From Sphingomonadales bacterium (GTDB taxonomy: Bacteria > Pseudomonadota > Alphaproteobacteria > Sphingomonadales > Sphingomonadaceae), in contig JAFLDC010000128.1 in NCBI GenBank assembly GCA_017302775.1, positions 1 to 7,303 on the forward strand: 7,303 nucleotides of DNA, read 5' to 3'. Position numbers and translations under genes: made by a program. The notes below the pieces were generated by a model. The model saw only the letters and a list, made by a program, of their open reading frames with translations. It had not been told where the DNA came from and ran no database searches. Position 1 is the first letter of the stretch; each line of letters opens with the position of its first letter. Shown in pieces: positions 1 to 4,684 of the stretch.

Positions 1-1
1 A

Positions 2-463
2 TTTGACCTTGAAGCCCGCCTGTGGACGATTCCAGCCGATCACATGAAGCGAGGTAAGGCGCACATCGTTCCGCTCTCTGACGCCGTTCTGGCGGTGCTG
101 GCGAAGGCGGCAGCGCTCAAGCTGGAAGGAAGCGATCAGGTATTCCCCGGCACGGCTGGCAAGCCCATGTCCGATATGACGCTGTTGAAGGTGCTGCGCG
201 ACATGAGCGAGCCGTTCCACGTCCACGGCTTCCGCTCTTCCTTCACCGATTGGGCGGCGAACGAGGGTTATCCCGATGCCGTGGTGGAAGCTGCATTGGC
301 GCACAAGACGCCTGACGCAGTGCAGGCCGCGTATCGTCGCACAACCTATCTGGGCACGCCGGACCAGCCGGGCGCTCGCGTGAAGCTCATGGAGGCATGG
401 GGCCGCTATTGTGCGGGCGCGGCGATGGCCGGGAAGGTCGTGCCGATCAGGAAGGCGAAGTGA
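2..463 (+). CDS. Tyrosine recombinase (P4-type integrase), C-terminal catalytic part; 5' end outside window
   Basis: Site-specific recombinase that would integrate and excise the element by a covalent 3'-phosphotyrosine intermediate. The reading frame is open from base 2, so the N-terminal arm-binding and core-binding domains and the first catalytic Arg lie upstream of the window. The visible 153 residues begin with the beta-strand region containing WTIPADHMKRGKAHIVPLS, where the catalytic Lys normally sits. Then follow the HGFR box (His codon 224-226, Arg codon 233-235), the ALAHK second His/Trp position, and the nucleophile Tyr in AAYRRT (codon 332-334). The tail LMEAWGRYCAG is typical of P4/DUF4102-style integrases. 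All catalytic residues that should be present are present, so this part looks functional. Its stop codon overlaps the start of the next gene by one base. Confidence 0.93.
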   Translation, partial: FDLEARLWTIPADHMKRGKAHIVPLSDAVLAVLAKAAALKLEGSDQVFPGTAGKPMSDMTLLKVLRDMSEPFHVHGFRSSFTDWAANEGYPDAVVEAALAHKTPDAVQAAYRRTTYLGTPDQPGARVKLMEAWGRYCAGAAMAGKVVPIRKAK

Positions 464-1188
464 TGGGCGACCCTGACGCCTTGCACGGCGCGCGGGCGGT
501 GTTGGGTGGGCGTCCCCTCAATCTCACTACGGATGAAGTTTTTGCACTTTTGGCGGGCAATCCGCGAATCTCATCCAAAGAGATACGCGAAGCGCGGCGC
601 GTATTGGATGCAATGCAAATCGGTGTTGCCGTTGAAGGCGTCGAAAAGGCGGCTGATAGAAAAGCGAGGTTTTTGGCGTTGCTTCGCTTGGCGCGCACGC
701 TTGGCCTCCACTTGAAGGATCGGCGACCGGGCTGGTTTCGCTTTTTGTTGGCATTTGGAGGCCAGCGGGGCGAAAGCATGTTCCAGCTTTCCGTTATCCG
801 TCGCCCGCATAGCGGCGGCGCGCAGCCGGGACACGCGCTCAATCGTGCCACGCAAACGCGACAGGCCGTAAGTGATATGTTGGTTGCTGGTGCGATCCTA
901 AGCCGTATCGAGGCCGCGACCGCCAGTGGCGTTGCGATTTCTCTGCACGCGGCAATCGAGGCTGCGATTAATGATGGCGATATTACAACGGAGGAAGAAG
1001 CGGCGCGGAAGGCGTTTCACCGCTTCCGCAAGTCCTGTGTGCAGCTAACGGGCGGTGGGGATACCTATCGTCTCGAACGGTATGTGGGGCCAGTTGAAAA
1101 TCACCGGGACCGCTGGGTAGCATTGCCCGATATCGGTAACGGATTGTCTCGGCTTCCATCCGGCAAGGGAGGACGCCCAAAAACCTAG
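463..1188 (+). CDS. Hypothetical protein translationally coupled to the integrase
   Basis: I do not recognise a family. The frame is open further upstream, but ATG 463 is chosen because it shares its A with the integrase stop (TGATG) and has an AGGAAGG Shine-Dalgarno match at 449-455, seven bases upstream. The 241-residue product is soluble, with no signal peptide or membrane segment. Its N-terminal third is charged and helical in appearance (TDEVFALL, SSKEIREARRVLDAM). The middle is rich in Arg, and there is an Ala-rich helical stretch around residues 135-185 (SRIEAATASGVAISLHAAIEAA and following). The C-terminus is basic and ends GGRPKT. The one-base overlap suggests co-translation with the integrase, so a recombination accessory or element-maintenance role is possible, but that is inference from position only. 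Codon use looks like that of the neighbours. Confidence 0.72.
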   Translation: MGDPDALHGARAVLGGRPLNLTTDEVFALLAGNPRISSKEIREARRVLDAMQIGVAVEGVEKAADRKARFLALLRLARTLGLHLKDRRPGWFRFLLAFGGQRGESMFQLSVIRRPHSGGAQPGHALNRATQTRQAVSDMLVAGAILSRIEAATASGVAISLHAAIEAAINDGDITTEEEAARKAFHRFRKSCVQLTGGGDTYRLERYVGPVENHRDRWVALPDIGNGLSRLPSGKGGRPKT

Positions 1189-1292
1189 CAAGGGAATTTT
1201 CAGCCCTGCTATGAGGTTTCCGCGTCGCCTCACCTGCATCAGCCCGTCATGACCCGCGCAATCTCGTGCCGGTCACGGCGGAGTTTTGCACT

Positions 1293-1478
1293 ATGGAACC
1301 AATCCTTTGCTCCCAAGCCGAAGCCGGAAAAATTCTGGCTATCGGCAAGACCAAATTGGGCGAACTGATTTCTGGCGGTCAGATTGAAACCGTCCGTATC
1401 GGGACGCGGCGGCTGGTGAAGATTTCCAGCCTCAAGCGATTGGCTGGTATCCAGCCCGATCACGAAAGGGAGGCATGA
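1293..1478 (+). CDS. Excisionase/MerR-type helix-turn-helix DNA-binding protein
   Basis: A 61-residue protein that consists almost entirely of one winged helix-turn-helix of the HTH_17/excisionase class. The sequence CSQAEAGKILAIGKTKLGELI gives the first helices and recognition helix. ISGGQIETVRIGTRRLVKISSLKRL gives the turn and wing with the characteristic V-R-I-G-x-R-R-x-x-x. The family includes phage and plasmid excisionases that bend attachment-site DNA and direct the integrase toward excision. An integrase about 830 bases upstream supports that role here. ATG 1293 is preferred over a GTG at 1266 because GGAG at 1280-1283 lies nine bases upstream, and the extra N-terminal residues would not belong to the fold. 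A transcriptional regulator of the element is the main alternative. Confidence 0.8.
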   Translation: MEPILCSQAEAGKILAIGKTKLGELISGGQIETVRIGTRRLVKISSLKRLAGIQPDHEREA

Positions 1479-1696
1479 TCCATGTCTCCCCTCAAAATGG
1501 CGATGAGCAGCGCTATGTTGTTTCCGGCCGCTCGCCCCTGCCGCGATGGTGGGTGTCATCGGCTTCCCCCAAGGCCATCGGGGCACGGGGCCACAAGCTC
1601 GGGCAAAATCCCGTTCTTTCGGAGAAAGCAGGCTCGGAAATTTTTTCTCCGAATCCGTTACGCGCAATCACCGGGTTGAACGTGAAGCTGGCTTAG
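1475..1696 (+). CDS. Doubtful small ORF overlapping the excisionase-like gene
   Basis: A 73-codon frame whose ATG overlaps the upstream stop in an ATGA arrangement, which is common for coupled genes. GGGAGG at 1468-1473 ends only one base before this ATG, which is too close for ordinary initiation. The same GGGAGG is eight bases from a second ATG at 1482 in another frame, which gives a 65-codon ORF of poor, Arg/Pro/Cys-rich composition. The 1475 frame has more natural residue composition and a more GC-biased third position, but shows no known domain, signal or membrane segment. Either frame could be the real one, or the whole stretch could be noncoding leader. If neither is a gene, bases 1479-1879 form a 401-base gap. 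Confidence 0.3.
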   Translation: MIHVSPQNGDEQRYVVSGRSPLPRWWVSSASPKAIGARGHKLGQNPVLSEKAGSEIFSPNPLRAITGLNVKLA

Positions 1697-1758
1697 TGAG
1701 CGAAGCGATCTTGCAGCATCGCTCCCTACCCGCGCGCGCGCATAAAAAGAGCAAGCCC

Positions 1759-1847
1759 TTTTCAGGCCATGCCACGGATTTCTGCCGTTTCCGACGCGAT
1801 TTGTTGCGGTTTCGACGGGCGCCTCCACGACCAGAATGGCCTGAAAA
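1759..1847. repeat. 12-bp inverted repeat with internal direct repeats upstream of 1880 gene
   Basis: TTTTCAGGCCAT at 1759-1770 is repeated exactly as its reverse complement ATGGCCTGAAAA at 1836-1847, 65 bases apart. Inside and just beyond lie two copies of GCCGTTTCC (1784-1792 and 1850-1858). A looser relative, GCGGTTTCGACG, lies near 1806-1817. The block sits 33 bases before the ATG at 1880, where a promoter or operator would be expected. Paired repeats of this kind fit a regulator or excisionase binding cluster with DNA looping, or the relic of a small mobile insertion; the sequence does not decide between them. Upstream of it are a 6-bp hairpin (AGCGAT/ATCGCT, 1704-1723) and an alternating CG run at 1731-1741. 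Confidence 0.5.
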
Positions 1848-1879
1848 AAGCCGTTTCCAGACATTCAAGGAATTGCACA

Positions 1880-2446
1880 ATGAACCTCTATGAATTTTGC
1901 GAAAAATTCAGAATATCCCTGCGCAAAGCGCGCAAGATGAATAAAGCAGGAGTCCTTCGACTGGACTTTGGCGAGAGCGAGCACGGGGCGGAAATCCGTC
2001 TCCAACTCCGAAAGGGCCAGCCGCTTACCGTCGCTCATTTGTTCTACATTATCGAACAGCCTGCGATAATGTCCGAGCTTTGGCCATATGATGAAAAGGC
2101 CAGAAACCAGTTGGTCGCGCTCGGCAACGTGGCCGATGAAGCCGCGCCCCGCGAAGTCGCGGCCTATATCACGGAGGCCGCGCGGGGCGATGATGAGGCA
2201 ATCGGTATCCTTGTAGGCTGGTTGAAGGGGGAAATTCCTGTCGAAGCGGTAACGCACCATTGGGTTGCTACTCGCCTGCTAATGGGGCTGCCGGCGAATA
2301 TCAGGGGGTATGATGTGCCGCATATTCGCCGCGCGCTTCTTAACTGTCGTAAAAGCCCGGATTTTAGGGGATGGTGGCGCGTCGAGACAATTCGTTCTCG
2401 CCAAGTTACGTTCTACCAGCGCCCGGGAATGTCGTTTGACTTGTAG
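1880..2446 (+). CDS. Hypothetical protein of the element, possible N-terminal helix-turn-helix
   Basis: A 188-residue cytoplasmic-looking protein that I cannot assign to a named family. The frame is open back to 1769, but ATG 1880 is chosen because AAGGAA at 1867-1872 is seven bases upstream and because the block before it carries inverted and direct repeats. Residues about 3-28 (YEFCEKFRISLRKARKMNKAG) resemble a small MerR/excisionase-like helix-turn-helix. A basic strand-like segment follows (AEIRLQLRKGQPLT), then an acidic helical middle (residues 70-120). The C-terminus has the aromatic stretch DFRGWWRVETIRSRQVTFYQRP. No catalytic motif is visible. It is monocistronic and convergent with the small membrane genes, with a 32-base gap between the stops. 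A DNA-binding regulator or replication-type accessory is possible but not shown. Confidence 0.7.
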   Translation: MNLYEFCEKFRISLRKARKMNKAGVLRLDFGESEHGAEIRLQLRKGQPLTVAHLFYIIEQPAIMSELWPYDEKARNQLVALGNVADEAAPREVAAYITEAARGDDEAIGILVGWLKGEIPVEAVTHHWVATRLLMGLPANIRGYDVPHIRRALLNCRKSPDFRGWWRVETIRSRQVTFYQRPGMSFDL

Positions 2447-2478
2447 GCGGATGCCATCGTCCAAATTCCGCAGAGCGT

Positions 2479-2685
2479 TCAGTCATTATAGACGAAAATG
2501 CCTATGACACCCGAGATTCCCGCACCAATGACGGCGCCGACTCCCCCGCCGGTGAATCCGCCTAGGAGAATGAGGATCAAGGACAGTGGCCATACGACCA
2601 CCATCCCAATAAGCAGGTATAGCCCCAACGCTAAGGCTATGATGATGCCGACAATGCCAACAGCGATAACCAGTATGGCGTCCAC
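2479..2685 (-). CDS. Small Gly-rich membrane protein, second gene of a two-gene unit
   Basis: A 68-residue, almost wholly hydrophobic protein. Segments at about 3-24 and 26-42 look like membrane helices. A third, at about 45-65, is built on closely spaced Gly/Ala (GGFTGGGVGAVIGAGISGVIG), a pattern seen in tightly packed or oligomerising helices. It ends FVYND. The start codon is GTG at 2685-2683. It is supported by GAGGTGG eight bases upstream, which overlaps the TGA stop of the preceding gene, so the two genes are 12 bases apart and probably co-translated. No family is recognised. Its position in an element beside a repressor suggests cargo such as exclusion, immunity or stress function, but this is inference. 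Confidence 0.62.
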   Translation of the reverse strand: MDAILVIAVGIVGIIIALALGLYLLIGMVVVWPLSLILILLGGFTGGGVGAVIGAGISGVIGIFVYND

Positions 2686-2697
2686 GGAACTGCCACC

Positions 2698-2988
2698 TCA
2701 ACCGGCTTCGTTTTCAAGCCTTGGGCGCTGATTTCGCCGCTCGCGTGCGATCATCAATGGTAATGCAATCGCGGCTCCGATCATATACCAGAACCAGTTG
2801 ACGAGAAATGATGAGCCGCCATCATATGTTATCGACCAAGCGCCCACCAAAGTCATGAGCGAAACGCCGATTGCATACGAAGGAATGTTGGCGATCCCCG
2901 TAATTTTCCTGATGAGCCAGGCAGCCGCGTATCCGAACAACAGCATTCCCAGCGTCGCGCCAATTACCATGCCCAAAAAGTATCCCAT
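2698..2988 (-). CDS. Small three-helix membrane protein, first gene of a two-gene unit
   Basis: A 96-residue protein with three likely transmembrane segments at about residues 4-26, 37-54 and 60-80. The short connections contain IRKITG and TYDGGSS, and the tail is strongly charged (RERRNQRPRLENEAG) and probably cytoplasmic. ATG 2988 has AAGGAC immediately upstream, so its ribosome site is close and suboptimal; an internal ATG at 2970 has none. No family is recognised and there is no signal peptidase or lipobox site. It is followed 12 bases later by another small membrane protein gene and is divergent from the XRE regulator at 3153, which may control the pair. The function is unknown. Confidence 0.65.
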   Translation of the reverse strand: MGYFLGMVIGATLGMLLFGYAAAWLIRKITGIANIPSYAIGVSLMTLVGAWSITYDGGSSFLVNWFWYMIGAAIALPLMIARERRNQRPRLENEAG

Positions 2989-3152
2989 GTCCTTACTCGC
3001 GTTGCTGTTGGCGGTAATTCCCGTGCAGAGGGGACCGAGAGACGTAAGCTAATTACAGAAAGTTGCCTTTTCCTTACCACATTTCAAGAAAATCGAAGCT
3101 ACTTCCCTCAAGTTGATTTCTGCGCCCCGCTACCCGTCAGCGGGGAGGCGTC
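2989..3152. promoter_or_regulatory. Divergent intergenic region between membrane-gene pair and XRE regulator
   Basis: This 164-base gap must hold the promoters for both directions. GTAATT at 3014-3019 pairs with AATTAC at 3051-3056 as an inverted repeat. GAAGCTACTTC at 3095-3105 is a small palindrome, and AAGCTA occurs twice (about 3046 and 3096). These are plausible operator half-sites for the XRE protein. No convincing -35/-10 pair could be assigned on either strand, which is usual for alphaproteobacterial promoters read by eye. Confidence 0.45.
3125..3148 (+). promoter_or_regulatory. Hairpin enclosing the XRE gene's Shine-Dalgarno sequence
   Basis: CCCCGCT at 3125-3131 pairs perfectly with AGCGGGG at 3139-3145 around a 7-base loop. 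The strong ribosome site GGGGAGG at 3142-3148, four bases before ATG 3153, has its first four G residues inside this stem. In the mRNA the hairpin would hide part of the ribosome site. It could therefore limit translation of the regulator, unless transcription begins inside it. The pairing is read directly; the regulatory effect is inference. Confidence 0.5.
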
Positions 3153-3488
3153 ATGGTCGATTTGCGCGCGAGATTCGGAAAACTGGTGAAGGCGCATCGC
3201 GTGCGAATGGGATGGACGCAGGAAGGTTTGGCCGAGCGGGCCAACATCAGCACCGACATGGTTTCCAAGATCGAAGGTGGCAGTAGTGGCGCGCGTTTCG
3301 GCGTGATTGGGCAACTTGCAGATGCGCTTGGAGTTGATCCGGCAGAATTGTTTACCCCGGATTTGCCGGCCGGGCAGTTGCAGCGAGCCACCCTCACCGA
3401 AATTACCAGCCGTCTCGCCAGCCTTGGCGATGACGAATTGCGTTGGGTAAAGGGTATCATTGAAGCGGCTTTGCGACCAAAAACGTGA
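3153..3488 (+). CDS. XRE-family helix-turn-helix transcriptional regulator (phage repressor-like)
   Basis: A 111-residue regulator. Residues about 6-67 form a Cro/C1-type HTH. The scaffold is FGKLVKAHRVRMGWTQEGLA for the first helices, ERANISTDMVSKIEGG for the turn and recognition helix, and IGQLADALGVDPAELF for the closing helices. The remaining 40 residues (RATLTEITSRLASLGDDELRWVKGIIEAAL) look like a short helical dimerisation tail. There is no peptidase domain, so it is not a LexA/CI-type autocleaving repressor. ATG 3153 follows GGGGAGG at 3142-3148. The gene is divergent from the membrane-protein pair and is the last gene before the probable element end, which is a common place for an element's own regulator. 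The target genes are not known. Confidence 0.88.
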   Translation: MVDLRARFGKLVKAHRVRMGWTQEGLAERANISTDMVSKIEGGSSGARFGVIGQLADALGVDPAELFTPDLPAGQLQRATLTEITSRLASLGDDELRWVKGIIEAALRPKT

Positions 3489-3498
3489 AGTCCTGACC

Positions 3499-3529
3499 AA
3501 AAATTTGGGCATCTATTCCGCGTGCCCAA
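3499..3529 (-). terminator. Possible intrinsic terminator on the minus strand
   Basis: TTGGGCA at 3505-3511 and TGCCCAA at 3523-3529 form a 7-bp stem with an 11-base loop. Read on the minus strand the stem is followed within one base by five T residues (complement of 3499-3503), the layout of a rho-independent terminator. On the plus strand there is no T-tract after the hairpin, so it would stop XRE transcription poorly. No minus-strand gene feeds into it from the right, so its role may be insulation against antisense transcription. Confidence 0.35.
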
Positions 3530-3558
3530 TTGGCCGGACCAAGTGCCATCGCCAAGAA

Positions 3559-3595
3559 GGGGCGCCCCGGAGGGGTGGGGCGTTTCCAAGCGGGG
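3559..3595 (+). other. Four GGGG tracts: possible G-quadruplex or competing hairpins
   Basis: GGGG occurs at 3559-3562, 3572-3575, 3577-3580 and 3592-3595, giving loops of 9, 1 and 11 bases. The same block contains the perfect palindrome GGGGCGCCCC (3559-3568) and a TGGGGC/GCCCCA stem (3576-3581 with 3595-3600), so duplex hairpins compete with a quadruplex. It lies 71 bases past the XRE stop codon. Confidence 0.4.
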
Positions 3596-3668
3596 CCCCA
3601 GCCGCCGCTAATTGCGCCCGCGTTGCTTCGGTTGAAACAGCCAGTCCGCCGCAGAGATTTCGGAAAAG

Positions 3669-3690
3669 TGTGGGGGACAATGTGGGGGAA
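3669..3690. repeat. Tandem direct repeats, candidate integrase arm-type sites
   Basis: TGTGGGGGAC at 3669-3678 and TGTGGGGGAA at 3681-3690 share TGTGGGGGA with a 12-base period. Short G-rich direct repeats of this kind are characteristic of arm-type binding sites near P4-type integrase attachment sites, as I recall from the family. Their position about 50-70 bases inside the candidate core at 3739-3769 fits such a role. The repeat is seen directly; the function is inferred. Confidence 0.5.
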
Positions 3691-3738
3691 TGAAAACCTA
3701 TTCCCATAAATATGATCTATTTCAACTGACTAGATGAA

Positions 3739-3769
3739 AGGTTCGATACAAGCCCTGCCACCACCAGCC
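3739..3769. other. Candidate attachment-site core / tRNA 3'-end-like remnant
   Basis: AGGTTCGATA, CAAGCCCTGC and CACCACCA run together at about 3739-3767. GGTTCGA is the T-arm consensus and the following CCTGCC and CCA repeats resemble a tRNA acceptor end, the usual target of P4-type integrases. It is not a clean tRNA end: the five bases before TTC do not pair with those after the loop, and no CCA falls exactly 23 bases from the first T. It may be a diverged attR copy, an end reached by crossover within the T-arm, or chance. Confidence 0.3.
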
Positions 3770-3797
3770 ACCTTCCGACGCCCTCCATCGCCGGACA

Positions 3798-3813
3798 CTA
3801 GGCTGCGGCCTAG
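3798..3813. promoter_or_regulatory. Small hairpin in the rlmB upstream region
   Basis: CTAGGC at 3798-3803 and GCCTAG at 3808-3813 form a perfect 6-bp stem with a TGCG loop, 51 bases before the rlmB start. No T-tract follows. It could be an operator dyad or a 5' leader hairpin; a binding protein cannot be named. Confidence 0.35.
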
Positions 3814-3864
3814 CCCTCGCCCCCACCTTCTATTACAGCGCGCCCAACGAAGGGGATTCTGCAA

Positions 3865-4665
3865 ATGAACCGTCAGAGCGAAGGCAAGAAGGGCAAGGCA
3901 ATGCGCGGGCGCGCCGGGCGTATGCAGGGCGGACGCGGTTCTGGCCGTGCCAGCACCGGTGCCGTCCGGCTATGGGGTCGTCATGCCGTCGAAGCGGCGC
4001 TTAACAATCCGGATCGTCATCACCGCAAGCTGTGGGCCACCCGCGAAGGTGTTGATTCGCTGGATGGCGAGCTTCCTGCCAACTTTCCGCTCGAATATGC
4101 CTCTCCCGCCGATCTTGCCCGGCTGGTAGCCCGCGATGCACCGCATCAGGGGCTGGTGCTGGAATGCAATGCACTGGAAGATGTCTATCTCGACGATGTG
4201 CTGCAGGGCGATCCGGATCGCCCTGTGGTGGTGCTCGACCAGGTAACCGACCCGCACAATGTCGGCGCGATTCTGCGCTCTGCCGCCGCGTTCGGCGCCG
4301 CTGCAATCGTCACTCAGGATCGGCATGCCCCGCCCGAATCAGGCACTCTCGCGAAAAGTGCGTCCGGCGCGCTGGAAACGGTACCGTGGGTGCGTGTGGT
4401 AAACCTGGCACGCGCACTCGATGAATTGGCCGCGGCCGGTTACTGGCGGATCGGACTTGACGGCGATGGCACTGCCACATTGTCAGAAGCCTTACCGCAG
4501 GGCCCTGTAGCCCTCGTCCTTGGCGCTGAGGGCGAAGGCATGCGGCACAATATTGTGCAACACTGCGATACAATTGCTCGACTGCCGATCTCACGCGCCA
4601 TAGAGAGCCTGAATGTATCCAATGCAGCTGCGATTGCGCTTTACGCCATCGCCACCCGCAGCTGA
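3865..4665 (+). CDS. rlmB: 23S rRNA (guanosine-2251-2'-O)-methyltransferase RlmB (TrmH/SpoU family)
   Basis: Methylates the 2'-hydroxyl of G2251 in the ribosomal P-loop of 23S rRNA using S-adenosylmethionine. After a basic Arg/Gly-rich extension (residues 1-33), the L30e-like substrate-binding domain starts at WGRHAVEAAL (37-46). The knotted SPOUT catalytic domain follows and carries all three family motifs. Motif 1 is LDQVTDPHNVGAILRSAAAFG with Asn132 and Arg138, motif 2 is LVLGAEGEGM (218-226), and motif 3 is IESLNVSNAAAIALY (246-260). The protein is 266 residues against about 243 in E. coli, the difference being mainly the N-terminal tail. ATG 3865 has AAGGGG at 3850-3855. Other TrmH-family 2'-O-methyltransferases are the only real alternative. 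The next gene begins 19 bases downstream on the same strand. Confidence 0.93.
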   Translation: MNRQSEGKKGKAMRGRAGRMQGGRGSGRASTGAVRLWGRHAVEAALNNPDRHHRKLWATREGVDSLDGELPANFPLEYASPADLARLVARDAPHQGLVLECNALEDVYLDDVLQGDPDRPVVVLDQVTDPHNVGAILRSAAAFGAAAIVTQDRHAPPESGTLAKSASGALETVPWVRVVNLARALDELAAAGYWRIGLDGDGTATLSEALPQGPVALVLGAEGEGMRHNIVQHCDTIARLPISRAIESLNVSNAAAIALYAIATRS

Positions 4666-4684
4666 ACCGGGGGGAAACCTTGCA

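Larger units (their letters stand above)
3489..3864. other. Gene-free junction between element and chromosome
   Basis: No frame in these 376 bases has both a ribosome site and a natural composition. From left to right it holds a terminator-like hairpin (3499-3529), a G-tract cluster (3559-3595), a direct repeat pair (3669-3690), a TATGAT -10-like hexamer at 3711-3716 with no good -35 partner, a tRNA-end-like segment (3739-3769), a small hairpin (3798-3813) and the rlmB ribosome site AAGGGG (3850-3855). The left part is presumably element and the part after about 3770 chromosome. Confidence 0.6.

Noticed and set aside
447..851. Minus-strand frames inside the 463-1188 gene
   Set aside because: Several overlapping frames rich in Arg, Pro and Cys, with no ribosome sites; they are the expected by-product of a GC-rich gene on the other strand.
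1187..1210. Hairpin over the stop codon of the 463-1188 gene as a terminator
   Set aside because: The stem is only 7 bp with a bulge and a 9-base loop, and no T-tract follows.
1239..1667. Long minus-strand frame of 142 codons opposite the excisionase-like gene
   Set aside because: It is antisense to a recognisable helix-turn-helix gene, has no ribosome site and shows low-complexity His/Arg/Pro-rich composition without a domain.
1731..1741. Alternating CG run as a functional Z-DNA element
   Set aside because: Eleven bases of alternating C and G are not surprising in GC-rich DNA and nothing else supports a role.
3137..3589. Minus-strand frame of 150 codons over the XRE gene
   Set aside because: Antisense to a clear XRE domain, with composition typical of a shadow frame.
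3460..3693. Plus-strand 77-codon frame overlapping the end of the XRE gene
   Set aside because: No ribosome site; it runs through the G-tract block and the direct repeats and gives an unnatural composition.
3741..3767. A complete tRNA gene ending at the CCA repeats
   Set aside because: No D-arm or anticodon arm can be drawn upstream, the T-stem does not pair, and the CCA spacing is off by one or two bases.
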